DNA of 64,000 nt from JADKIH01 sp031417395 (GTDB taxonomy: Bacteria > Bacteroidota > Bacteroidia > AKYH767-A > 2013-40CM-41-45): the NCBI GenBank assembly GCA_031417395.1, contig JANOVM010000029.1, forward strand, positions 60,878 to 124,877, in the 5' to 3' direction. Position 1 is the first letter of the stretch, and the number at the start of each line of letters is the position of its first letter. A program made the translations under genes and the position numbers. Positions 25,602-34,618 of the stretch are shown piece after piece. The notes under the pieces are model-generated. The model saw only the letters and a list, made by a program, of their open reading frames with translations, was not told the origin of the DNA and did not search any database.

Positions 25602-27398
25602 ATGAAAATAAAACTCCTTCTGACTGCCTTTCTTTTGGCAATTAATTTTTCTTCTTCAGCTAAATTAAATGGAATAGCAACAAAAACTACTAATAAATTT
25701 TCTGTTGCAGGATGCCCTGCTTCCAATTCTTCAATAGAACTAGATATAGCAAATGTTAGAGCAAGAATATTTATTAATGGTGATATGTGGTGGAACCTTG
25801 ATTCGGCTATGGCCGCTTCAGAATATGAAGTTCCTAAAGGTTCCGGTAAATGTGCATTATTTTCAGGGGCTTTATGGATTGGCGGAAAAGATATTGCCGG
25901 TCAGTTAAAAATTGCAGCACAAACTTATAGGCAAAGTGGTGTTGATTTTTGGCCGGGCCCGGTTGATACTGTAACCGCAACTTTAAGTGCGTCTGATTGT
26001 CAACACTATGATCGATTCTGGAAAATTACACGTCAGGAAGTTTTTGATTTTAAAAATGGGGGAAGTCCTTCTCAAACTATTATTGATTGGCCGGGTAACG
26101 GTCTGAACAGTCAAACACACTTCCTTGCTCCTTTTTATGATCAAAATGGTGATGGTATCTATGATTACACACAGGGAGATTACCCTAAATATGATTTCAA
26201 CAATTCAATTCAAAATGTGAACGAAAGATTAAATGGAGATCAAACTATATGGTGGGTTTTCAATGATGTTGGAAATGTTCATGGCGAAACGGGATCATTT
26301 TACCCAATTGGTTTGGAAGTTCATGCTCAAGCGTATGCCTTTTGTACTTCTGATACGACATTGGCAAACACAACTTTTTACAATTACAAATTAATTAACC
26401 GAAGCACAACAATACTTGTTGATACATATTTTGGGAGTTTTTCAGATGTTGATCTTGGGAATTTGTTCGATGATTACGTTGGTTGTGATGTAGCTAGGAA
26501 CTTTGGTTATGGATATAATGGTGATTCTCTGGATGACCTTCCCCTAGGATATGGATTACAATTAGCAGCTGTAGGTATAGATATTCTCCAGGGACCATTG
26601 GCCGATATACAGGATAGCATTGATAATGACAGAGACGGAGTTATGGACGAAATCGGCGAGAGAATAAATCTGGCAAAATTTATTTTTTATAATAATGATA
26701 ATTCAAATATAGGCAACCCAAATTCTGCATTGCAATATTACAACTACCTCGAAGGAAAGTGGAAAGATAATTCACCTTTAGTATTTGGACAACATGGTCA
26801 TTTAACCGGCGGTCCTTTGTGCGATTTTATGTATCCCGGAAATTCGGATCCATTACTTTATGGTACCCATGGAACGAACCCTGGTTTCAATTGGAGTGAA
26901 GAAAATCCGTCTCCGGGACTTGGGCCTAACATTCCGGGGGATAGAAGATTTATTATGAGCTGTGGGCCTATTAGATTTTTACCTGGACAAGTAGAATATT
27001 TTACAAAAGCTGCAATATGGGCAAGAGTGGCATCAGGTATTGATTCCTCTAAACAAGCATTGATGGATGCTGATGATAAAATACAAACCTTTTTCGACAA
27101 TAATTATCAAACAATTTCATTTTGTCCTTTGACTAATGGAATAAATGAAATAAACAATCCGAATTTTTCGGTTTATCCATCCCCGGCTTCAGAATACCTT
27201 TTTGTTAAATATTATGGTGATATAAATAAAAAATTACTCGAGGTTTATTCTTGTGATGGGAAATTAGTGTATAGCATTAAGCCAAATGGAAGCAATGAAA
27301 TTAAAATAAAAATTTCAGATTGGTCCTATGGAATTTATTTCGTTAGAATGCGCAATGAAAACGGAAAAACAAAAACGATTAAAATCATGAAAATGTAA
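25602..27398 (+). CDS. T9SS type A cargo protein
   Basis: I start this protein (598 residues) at the ATG at 25602, which opens straight into a signal peptide (MKIKLLLTAFLLAINFSSSA). An upstream in-frame start at 25557 would add 15 residues in front of it. The body belongs to a common Bacteroidota surface family with NGDMWWNL, ALWIGGKDIAGQLKIAAQTY and FWPGPVD near the N-terminus, a calcium-site-like DQNGDGIYDY segment and a DIQDSIDNDRDGVMDE segment. The C-terminus is a type A sorting domain (FSVYPSPASEYLFVKYY ... GIYFVRMRNENGKTKTIKI). Exported to the cell surface; function unknown. Confidence 0.87.
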   Translation: MKIKLLLTAFLLAINFSSSAKLNGIATKTTNKFSVAGCPASNSSIELDIANVRARIFINGDMWWNLDSAMAASEYEVPKGSGKCALFSGALWIGGKDIAGQLKIAAQTYRQSGVDFWPGPVDTVTATLSASDCQHYDRFWKITRQEVFDFKNGGSPSQTIIDWPGNGLNSQTHFLAPFYDQNGDGIYDYTQGDYPKYDFNNSIQNVNERLNGDQTIWWVFNDVGNVHGETGSFYPIGLEVHAQAYAFCTSDTTLANTTFYNYKLINRSTTILVDTYFGSFSDVDLGNLFDDYVGCDVARNFGYGYNGDSLDDLPLGYGLQLAAVGIDILQGPLADIQDSIDNDRDGVMDEIGERINLAKFIFYNNDNSNIGNPNSALQYYNYLEGKWKDNSPLVFGQHGHLTGGPLCDFMYPGNSDPLLYGTHGTNPGFNWSEENPSPGLGPNIPGDRRFIMSCGPIRFLPGQVEYFTKAAIWARVASGIDSSKQALMDADDKIQTFFDNNYQTISFCPLTNGINEINNPNFSVYPSPASEYLFVKYYGDINKKLLEVYSCDGKLVYSIKPNGSNEIKIKISDWSYGIYFVRMRNENGKTKTIKIMKM

Positions 27399-27513
27399 AT
27401 ATTTAATCACATACGCCTTAAATTTTAATTATAGTATTTAAATTAATTTACTACTTTTATTAGCTTTCATGCGTAATATTTCTAATTAATAATAATCAAA
27501 AACCCACCCAATA

Positions 27514-28473
27514 ATGAAACGAAACATTTTAATTTTCGCTTCTTCCTTTTTCTGCCTGATAGCTGCATCAACAAAGGCACAAGTTCCGACCTACGTACCG
27601 ACAAACAATTTAGTTGCCTGGTATTCCTTTAACAACAATGTGAATGATTTGAGCGGCAACAACAACACGCCAACAAACAGCGGGGCAACTTTCGTCAGTG
27701 ATCGATTTGGCAATGCTAATTCCGCACTCGACTTTAATGGGACCAATGCTGTAATGACATTAAGTACTGCCAGCTTTAAGTTTTCTGAAACAGGTGAGTA
27801 TACATATTCCCTTTGGCTTAATAAACGTACTCAAACTACATCTGCAGTTGTAATAATGAATGGAATTAATACTCCCGGTAATTTTATTTCAAATATCCAG
27901 GGACAAGATTCGACACAAGCAGGTGTAAATAAGCAACAATCATCCTGGGCCTGGGCCACTTGCTCGCATAATTTAAATACCTGGGATCATTATGTTGCTG
28001 TTTACAGTGCCTCGGTATTAACGCTCTATAAAAACGGCTTTAGCTGTTCATCGGTAAATTATACTCATTCCGGGGCTGTATCTGCTTTTATGCCTTTATA
28101 TTTTGGACGAGGCCTTCAGGGAAGTTCAAATTACTATAATGGTTCCATGGACGATATTGGCATATGGGACAGGGCATTGTCGCAACAGGAAATTGCATCA
28201 CTTTATTCCGCTTCTGTAGGACAGAAAGAAATCTTAATAGAGAAAGATCTATTTATTTACCCGAATCCAACATTTGATTTTATTACAGTTAAAATAAATC
28301 CTGCTAATACCGAAACAGGATATATTATTATGGATAAAACCGGGCGTCAGGTTATGTACGGTAAACTTCAAGATGAGCAGTCGCCAATCAATATACAAGG
28401 GTTAGCTGCAGGTGAATATATTTTAAAAATTGACAATGGAAGTGAAGAATCGTTTTTTATTGGCAAGAACTAA
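27514..28473 (+). CDS. LamG-domain T9SS type A cargo protein
   Basis: The 319-residue protein has a signal peptide (about 1-22, ending TKAQ). It is followed by one concanavalin A/LamG-like jelly-roll domain (about 30-230), beginning LVAWYSFNNNVNDLSGNNN and closing with GSMDDIGIWDRALSQQEIAS, both diagnostic of this fold. The end is a type A sorting domain (IYPNPTFDFITVKINP ... GEYILKIDNGSEESFF). It probably binds a glycan or polymer at the cell surface. It is 115 bp after the previous T9SS gene. Confidence 0.9.
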   Translation: MKRNILIFASSFFCLIAASTKAQVPTYVPTNNLVAWYSFNNNVNDLSGNNNTPTNSGATFVSDRFGNANSALDFNGTNAVMTLSTASFKFSETGEYTYSLWLNKRTQTTSAVVIMNGINTPGNFISNIQGQDSTQAGVNKQQSSWAWATCSHNLNTWDHYVAVYSASVLTLYKNGFSCSSVNYTHSGAVSAFMPLYFGRGLQGSSNYYNGSMDDIGIWDRALSQQEIASLYSASVGQKEILIEKDLFIYPNPTFDFITVKINPANTETGYIIMDKTGRQVMYGKLQDEQSPINIQGLAAGEYILKIDNGSEESFFIGKN

Positions 28474-28614
28474 TTTTCGACATTGCTTTTATTCCTGAAA
28501 TAAAACTAGAGGAGCCGAATGGATTATATTTTCTAAATGTATAACGTAGCGATTAAATTAATTTATCGCCGATTTTCAATTTTCAATAGTATCTTAGCCA
28601 ACTCCAATTTGAGT

Positions 28615-29928
28615 ATGAAAAAAATTCTTATTATAACTTATTACTGGCCACCCAGCGGAGGTTCCGGAGTTCAGCGATGGATGTTTTTTTCTAAGTATCT
28701 TCCTGAATTTGGAATTCAACCCGTAATCATCACCGTTGACCCAAAATATGGATCCTATAAATTCATTGATCATTCGTTTGAAGAAAAAGTAAGGGAAATT
28801 GAAGTGCATAAGACAAGATCTTCTGAACCTTTCAATTTATATTCTAAAGCAATTGGCAAGTCAAAAGCAGATGCTGTTCCTCAGGGATTTTCCGGTGAGT
28901 CAAATCCAACCCTGGTGCAGAAAATTGCCCGCTTCGTAAGAGGGAATTTCTTTATTCCCGATGCCCGCAAAGGTTGGATAAAACATGCTTTGAAAAAGGC
29001 GGAGGAAATTCTTTCAAAAGGCGAAATCAAAATAGTAATAACAACGGGGCCTCCACATTCAACGCATCTGGTCGGACTGCATTTGAAAAACAAGTTTGAT
29101 ATAAAATGGATAGCCGATTTTCGTGACCCTTGGTCGGATGTATATTACAATAAAATGTTTTATAAAACCGGACTTGCAAATTCAATCGACAGGAAAATGG
29201 AACATGAAGTAATTTCCGCCGCCGACAAGATTTTGACTATTGGACCCTCTATGCAAAAACTGCTGATGAGTAAATTAAAGAATAAAAATTTCGACAAATC
29301 AAAGTTTTCTTTTGTTTTAAATGGTTACGACCCTGAAGCCTTTAAAAATTTACAGAAGGAAAAAAATAATCTTACATTTACCATATGCCACTTAGGGGTG
29401 TTGAGCGATAATCAACCTATCCATGGTTTCATAAATGCTTTGAGTGAAATATTCAAATCGCATCAAAATATTTCCGGTAAAATATGTGTAAAATTAATTG
29501 GAAAAATTTCACCGGATATAATTAATGAATTCAGAGAAAAAATTAGTTCTCTGAATCTGAAAATAATAAACTACCTTCCACACCAAGAAGCAATTCGTGA
29601 AATAGTGAATGCGGATTTACTGATTAACAGTCTCGCCGATGTAAATAATGCAAATTATCTTATTTCCGGCAAACTTATGGAGTACATTGCAACCGGAAAT
29701 CCTATTATGTGTTTTGGTGACCCCAAAGGAGATGCTTCGGAATTATTATCTGAATTTAAAAACACAATTGTTTTGGACAGAGACAATAAAAATGAGATAA
29801 TGAATTTTATCCTTTCCATGTATAGCAAATGGGAATTAAATGAAAACGCAATTGAAAATAATTCAATCGATAAGTATTCGCGTTATGCGACTACCAAACA
29901 ATTAGCTGAATTAATTGATAAAATATAA
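28615..29928 (+). CDS. GT4-type glycosyltransferase
   Basis: This cytoplasmic GT-B transferase has 438 residues from the ATG at 28615; upstream codons of the same frame lack coding character. The N-terminus is the usual MKKILIITYYWPPSGGSGVQ, followed by a conserved IADFRDPWSDVYYN block in the middle. The C-terminal half has a KLMEYIATGNPIMCFGD stretch, the nucleotide-sugar binding end of family 4. It is the first gene of a tight four-gene operon (gaps of 9, 3 and 14 bp) with a PIG-L deacetylase, an LpxD-like acyltransferase and an asparagine synthase. It therefore probably adds a sugar in a surface glycan. Donor and acceptor unknown. Confidence 0.87.
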   Translation: MKKILIITYYWPPSGGSGVQRWMFFSKYLPEFGIQPVIITVDPKYGSYKFIDHSFEEKVREIEVHKTRSSEPFNLYSKAIGKSKADAVPQGFSGESNPTLVQKIARFVRGNFFIPDARKGWIKHALKKAEEILSKGEIKIVITTGPPHSTHLVGLHLKNKFDIKWIADFRDPWSDVYYNKMFYKTGLANSIDRKMEHEVISAADKILTIGPSMQKLLMSKLKNKNFDKSKFSFVLNGYDPEAFKNLQKEKNNLTFTICHLGVLSDNQPIHGFINALSEIFKSHQNISGKICVKLIGKISPDIINEFREKISSLNLKIINYLPHQEAIREIVNADLLINSLADVNNANYLISGKLMEYIATGNPIMCFGDPKGDASELLSEFKNTIVLDRDNKNEIMNFILSMYSKWELNENAIENNSIDKYSRYATTKQLAELIDKI

Positions 29929-29937
29929 TTTAAACAT

Positions 29938-30582
29938 ATGAGCTTTGTTTTTGAAAAGATAAATACTGCATTAGTATTGGGACCGCATCCCGACGATATG
30001 GAATTTGGCTGCGTTGGCACAGTGATAAAATTGCTCGAGCAAAATGTTTCCGTGCATCTTGCTGTTTTCAGCATGTGTGAAAAGTCTGTTCCTGCCGGAC
30101 TTCCGAAAGATATTATTAAAAAGGAAATGCTGGAGGTTGCGGAAAAGCTTAAATTAAAAAAAGAAAACATTCATCTATTTGATTACGAAGTCCGAGAATT
30201 CCCTCGTTTTCGTCAGGAAATACTTGAAGACCTTGTCCTGCTCGGCAAAAAGGTTAACCCTGATTTAGTATTCATGCCAAGTGGTACAGACATACATCAG
30301 GATCACCAGACCATTCATAATGAAGGCAAGCGCGCATATAAATTTAATATGCTTCTTGGCTATGAAATGCCATGGAATAATTTTAATTTTAATGCGGATT
30401 TATATGTAAAACTGAACGAAGAAACTGTTGAGAAAAAAATAGAACTTATCAATCTCTACAAATCCCAAAGCCATCGTGCTTATAGTGATCCCGAATTCTT
30501 GAAATCCCTCCTTAGGATTCGCGGTAATCAAATTCGCGTAAAGTATGCCGAAGCCTTCGAAGTGTTACGATTAATAGCATAG
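29938..30582 (+). CDS. PIG-L/LmbE-family deacetylase
   Basis: The 214-residue zinc-dependent N-deacetylase has the two metal motifs of the PIG-L/LmbE fold: HPDD (17-20) near the N-terminus, followed by the ME-FGC stretch, and DIHQDH (118-123) with H127. It would remove an acetyl group from an N-acetylated sugar. Here the next gene encodes an acyltransferase, so a deacetylation followed by re-acylation of an amino sugar is a reasonable pathway guess. The length is normal for the family. Confidence 0.92.
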   Translation: MSFVFEKINTALVLGPHPDDMEFGCVGTVIKLLEQNVSVHLAVFSMCEKSVPAGLPKDIIKKEMLEVAEKLKLKKENIHLFDYEVREFPRFRQEILEDLVLLGKKVNPDLVFMPSGTDIHQDHQTIHNEGKRAYKFNMLLGYEMPWNNFNFNADLYVKLNEETVEKKIELINLYKSQSHRAYSDPEFLKSLLRIRGNQIRVKYAEAFEVLRLIA

Positions 30583-30585
30583 CCA

Positions 30586-31506
30586 ATGATAAAATTATCT
30601 TCATTAATAGATTATTTTGAAAAGCTGAATTTAAAAGTCGTCAATTTACCGGCGAATAAAGAAATTGAAATTACGGGAGGCAAAAATATTTCTGAAGCCG
30701 GTCATGGTGAAATTACATTCCTTGGTCAAAAACTTAAAAACCAGGCACAGGAAATTCTAAAAAATTCAACGGCTTCATTAATTATTATTGACGGAGAAAT
30801 TTATAATGAAATAGATAAAGCTCTATTTAAAAACCTCTTTGTTATTTCAAATAAACCAAAGGATGTAATGGTTTCATGTCTGACTGAATTTTTTGTTGAA
30901 AAAATCAAAGCCGGAATACATGCAACTGCAATACTACATCCAAATGTAAAACAGGGAAAAAATAATTTTATTGGTCCGTACACTATTATTGAAGAAGGTG
31001 TTGTAATCGGAAATGATTGTATTATTGAGTCAGGTGCAAACATAAAGAAGAATACTATTATTGGCGACAGAGTGAAAATTAAAACCGGTGCTGTCATTGG
31101 CGGACAAGGATTCGGATATGTAAATAAAAATAATAAATGGGAGAACTTCCCGCATTTTGGAAATGTAATTATAGAAGACGATGTAGAAATTGGCAGCAAT
31201 ACATGCATTGACAGAGGTGCATTGGGAAGCACATTATTAAAGAAAGGCGTTAAAATTGATAACCTGGTACACATTGCTCATAACGTTGTTGTAGGAGAAA
31301 ACTCCTTGGTAATAGCCAATGCAATGGTCGGAGGTAGTGCGGTAATAGGGGAAAATACATGGGTTGCACCATCCGTTGCCATCCGTAATGGAATTACCAT
31401 CGGTTCAGGTTGTACAATAGGAATGGGGGCAATTGTCACTAAAAGTGTGGAAGATGGTGTTACAGTTGTAGGAAATCCTGCCGCACCTTTTAAGAGTAAA
31501 CAATAA
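30586..31506 (+). CDS. LpxD-like hexapeptide N-acyltransferase
   Basis: This 306-residue left-handed beta-helix acyltransferase has an N-terminal LpxD-type uridine-binding region (GEITFLGQKLKNQAQEIL) and then about ten hexapeptide turns from residue 110. The catalytic histidine of LpxD is kept (NLVHIAHNV, His232). It is a little shorter than housekeeping LpxD (about 340), and it sits in a glycan operon rather than with lpxC or fabZ. I infer it acylates an amino sugar nucleotide other than lipid A precursor, possibly the product of the PIG-L enzyme. True LpxD activity is not excluded. Confidence 0.8.
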   Translation: MIKLSSLIDYFEKLNLKVVNLPANKEIEITGGKNISEAGHGEITFLGQKLKNQAQEILKNSTASLIIIDGEIYNEIDKALFKNLFVISNKPKDVMVSCLTEFFVEKIKAGIHATAILHPNVKQGKNNFIGPYTIIEEGVVIGNDCIIESGANIKKNTIIGDRVKIKTGAVIGGQGFGYVNKNNKWENFPHFGNVIIEDDVEIGSNTCIDRGALGSTLLKKGVKIDNLVHIAHNVVVGENSLVIANAMVGGSAVIGENTWVAPSVAIRNGITIGSGCTIGMGAIVTKSVEDGVTVVGNPAAPFKSKQ

Positions 31507-31520
31507 TAATATTTTATATC

Positions 31521-33353
31521 GTGTGTGGCATTGCAGGTTTTATTGATAGTGAAATAAATAAAGAACAGGCCGACAGTCTTATTTCAAAAATGTTGCAAAC
31601 GATTTCATATCGTGGGCCCGATGCAACAAATCATTATATTGATTCTCCATTTGTTCTTGGTCATAACCGGCTAAGTATTATCGATCTCAGTGATGCCGCC
31701 ATGCAGCCGTTTCAATACGGTAATCTTTACATAGTTTTCAATGGTGAAATTTATAATTATATTGAAATTAGAAAGCAACTTATAGAAGAAGGCCGGAAGT
31801 TTACAACTCAGTCGGACACAGAAGTAGTTTTAGCTGCCTATCAGCAATACGGAACAGAATGTGTAAAACATTTTGTCGGCATGTGGTCGTTGGCTATCTA
31901 TGATAAAGAAAATAAAAGATTGTTTTGTTCCCGCGACCGGTTTGGAATAAAACCTTTCTATTACATAAATGAAGGAACAAAATTTTATTTCGGATCCGAA
32001 TACAAAACCTTAAAAGTTACTCCTGTTTTTAAGAATGAATTAAACCTTGACCAGGTTTCCCGAGGATTACAGCTTGGCTGGGTTTGTTATGAGGACGAAA
32101 CATTTTTTTCTAAAATTAAATCACTGCCAGCAGCTACCAACTTGATTTATCAGGATGGAAATATCAAAATTGAAAAATACTGGGACATTGATACAGCAAA
32201 AACATTTTCCGGTTCTCTTGAAGAAAAGATTGAAAAGTTCAGATCGCTTTTTATTGACAGTATTAAAATGCACATGCGCGCCGATGTAGAGGTTGGTGGT
32301 TGTCTTAGCGGCGGACTTGATAGCTCTTCAATTTCATCTGCCGTTTCCGAATTGTTCAGGGAAACAAAATTTAAGACATTTACTATCTATTATGAAGGGC
32401 AAGATTCTGTAGACGAAAGGCCTTGGGTAAATGAAGTATTAAAGAAGTATCCTTCGCTTACCAATTTTACATATTCGCCTTCAGAAAAAGAAATAACAGA
32501 AGAGTTAGAAAAAATTATTTACCATGCCGATGTTCCTATGGCAGGCTCTTCACCCATATCGCAATATTTTGTTATGAAACTTGCTCACCAACATAAGATA
32601 AAGGTGTTATTAGACGGGCAGGGATCGGATGAATATCTTGCAGGCTACATGCATTCTTTTTACCGGCTTGTAGGTGGTTTAATCGGGAAATTAAATTTTA
32701 TTGATGCAAGCCGAGAGTTTTATTCTCATGCTAAAACACAAAAGTATTCATTAACAAAATCCATTGATGCTCTTGGAAAAAGTGTATTGGCCGGAGTTAA
32801 AAATGAAAATTCTCTTTACCACATGGAGTATTTTAATTATTTTCCTTTTTTGTCAGAAAATAAAAAAGATAATTTTCAACTCGATGAAGTATCGGGCAGC
32901 AGGTTAAATAAATTTTTGTATCATCTTACTTTTTCAACTTCTCTTCCTTCTTTATTGCATTATGAGGACAGGAACTCCATGGCCTTTTCTATTGAATCAC
33001 GCGTCCCCTTTCTTGATCATCGATTGGTTGAATTTGTTTTTTCATTAAATGACGCCGACAAATTCAGACTTGGAAATACAAAGTACATCTTACGGAAATC
33101 TCTTAAAGGTCTGGTTCCCGATACCATCCTGAATAGAAAAGATAAGAAAGGTTTTGTTACGCCGGGTGAAGTGAAATGGCTTAGAGGACCCTTGTCAAAT
33201 CTTCTTGAAATCGATTATAGTAAAATTGATTTTATTTCTAAAAACAAAGCCGGAAAAATTATTGATGACTTTAAAGCCGGAAATAATAAGAATGCCAATC
33301 TTGTTTGGAGAATTGCTATTTTAAATTATTGGGTAAAGCTTAACCGGATTTAG
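31521..33353 (+). CDS. Asparagine synthase (glutamine-hydrolysing) family
   Basis: The 610-residue two-domain amidotransferase starts at GTG. Met removal would expose the nucleophile Cys2 of MCGIAGFID, so this start is certain. The N-terminal glutaminase domain (1-200) has RLSIIDLSDAAMQPF. The synthetase domain has the PP-loop SGGLDSS (263-269), DGQGSDEYLAGY and the RNSMAFSIESRVPFLDHRLV block. Family members in glycan loci amidate uronic acids or sugar-linked carboxylates rather than aspartate, and the operon with GT4, PIG-L and LpxD-like genes points that way. Confidence 0.9.
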   Translation: MCGIAGFIDSEINKEQADSLISKMLQTISYRGPDATNHYIDSPFVLGHNRLSIIDLSDAAMQPFQYGNLYIVFNGEIYNYIEIRKQLIEEGRKFTTQSDTEVVLAAYQQYGTECVKHFVGMWSLAIYDKENKRLFCSRDRFGIKPFYYINEGTKFYFGSEYKTLKVTPVFKNELNLDQVSRGLQLGWVCYEDETFFSKIKSLPAATNLIYQDGNIKIEKYWDIDTAKTFSGSLEEKIEKFRSLFIDSIKMHMRADVEVGGCLSGGLDSSSISSAVSELFRETKFKTFTIYYEGQDSVDERPWVNEVLKKYPSLTNFTYSPSEKEITEELEKIIYHADVPMAGSSPISQYFVMKLAHQHKIKVLLDGQGSDEYLAGYMHSFYRLVGGLIGKLNFIDASREFYSHAKTQKYSLTKSIDALGKSVLAGVKNENSLYHMEYFNYFPFLSENKKDNFQLDEVSGSRLNKFLYHLTFSTSLPSLLHYEDRNSMAFSIESRVPFLDHRLVEFVFSLNDADKFRLGNTKYILRKSLKGLVPDTILNRKDKKGFVTPGEVKWLRGPLSNLLEIDYSKIDFISKNKAGKIIDDFKAGNNKNANLVWRIAILNYWVKLNRI

Positions 33354-33367
33354 TTGATATTTTTTTG

Positions 33368-34147
33368 TTAGAATTGAATCAGTCCAACGCTTGTTTGCTG
33401 GTTAACGTTGACGATAACAGTTGAAAAGCAGGTATCACTATAAATCGTGTCAGGATGAATGCAAACTGTATAAGTCCCTGCCGGAACACCACTAATCAAA
33501 AAACCACCGTTAATTCCAACATAAGTTGAATAGGTATCAACACCGGCAATGGCATAAGCAGTTGCTGAAAAAACAGGAGCAATAGAACCGGCAATACTTC
33601 CGTCAATTCCTGTTACTATGGCACGAATAACAGGCTTCAGATGAAATTTGCCATTCCCTTGTTCAACAATCGAACGGGAAGCATCAAAGTCGAGCTGAAT
33701 AATATTTGTAACACCGGCAACTAAAAGTTTATGGATCTGTATTTTTAAACCACTTTGTGAACCGCTTGGTATGGTAAGGGGATAGGTAATACCGTTTTTT
33801 GTAACTGTATTGTTTGAGCCCAGTATCAAACGAATTTGCGAAACATTTCCGGCCGGAATAGAATCACTTGCAATAAGCGTATCCAATCCATTGGTGTATT
33901 GCAATAAATTATATCTTCCCGGTGCAGGTACTGCCATGGAAATCCATCCATTGGTTTGATCCGAATGCACTTCTACTCCAACAACGTCAACAATAACTGA
34001 GTCATACACAGCCGGAGCATCTGTAAGCCTTACTTGAAGAAAGGTCGATGGTGTTAATGTTGTTGAAGTTTGATCCTCTGTTGTATCTTTTGAACAGGAA
34101 AAAATGGAGGCGAAAGCAATTGCGAGGAGTAATATGTGATTTTTCAT
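33368..34147 (-). CDS. DUF4382 lipoprotein
   Basis: The 259-residue protein has a lipoprotein signal with Cys18 (LLAIAFASIFSCSKD). The DUF4382 domain covers about residues 35-185: VRLTDAPAVYDSVIVDVVGV, then YNLLQYTNGLDTLIASDSIP and the KPVIRAI end. The C-terminal roughly 65 residues look like a small carboxypeptidase-regulatory/Ig-like fold (GSIAGSIAP ... GTYTVCIHP). It is attached to the envelope; function unknown. It is convergent with the asparagine synthase gene, with only 14 bp between stops. Confidence 0.88.
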   Translation of the reverse strand: MKNHILLLAIAFASIFSCSKDTTEDQTSTTLTPSTFLQVRLTDAPAVYDSVIVDVVGVEVHSDQTNGWISMAVPAPGRYNLLQYTNGLDTLIASDSIPAGNVSQIRLILGSNNTVTKNGITYPLTIPSGSQSGLKIQIHKLLVAGVTNIIQLDFDASRSIVEQGNGKFHLKPVIRAIVTGIDGSIAGSIAPVFSATAYAIAGVDTYSTYVGINGGFLISGVPAGTYTVCIHPDTIYSDTCFSTVIVNVNQQTSVGLIQF

Positions 34148-34618
34148 TTTCGTAAATTAGTTAACGTAGACAAAGGTAAATGTTAAATACACCGAATTGT
34201 TACATAATTATGCGCGGAACGCACAATTCATAATGTGTACAGGATTTGCTTAATTTCAGGCCTTATTGATGGGAAAATTTTTGAAAATATAATTGATACT
34301 ATGACTTACGTAGGCCTATTGTGGGTATTTATAAAACCCCGTTGCGCCGGATTTGCAAAAACTACTTTTCGAATCCTTAAAAATTAATTAGCGCCTTACC
34401 ATTACGCGACTTCAGAAGGACTAATTTGCAATTTCTTAAATTGGCCATCCCTCCTTAGACAAACTCATTTTCTGCTTTTTATGTGCTTGTTAGTTTAAGT
34501 TTCAGAGGGATGTGAACTGAAGGCGTTGCAACTATTAAATCATATTTATTCATTGCCATTAATTTAGAAAGACTTACTACCTTGCATGTAATTTAATTCT
34601 ATTTCAAAACCTGACCCT
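34148..34618. other. Intergenic region with divergent promoters
   Basis: This is 471 bp between divergent genes. A weak candidate promoter for the 34619 gene is TACCTTGC (34578-34585) with a TTG 22 bp upstream. A single TGTAAC half-site (complement near 34198) occurs, but without a partner at 21 bp. No coding frame or RNA gene seen. Confidence 0.4.

Noticed and set aside
34190..34225. Third TGTAAC element
   Set aside because: Only one half-site is present and no partner exists 21 bp to either side.
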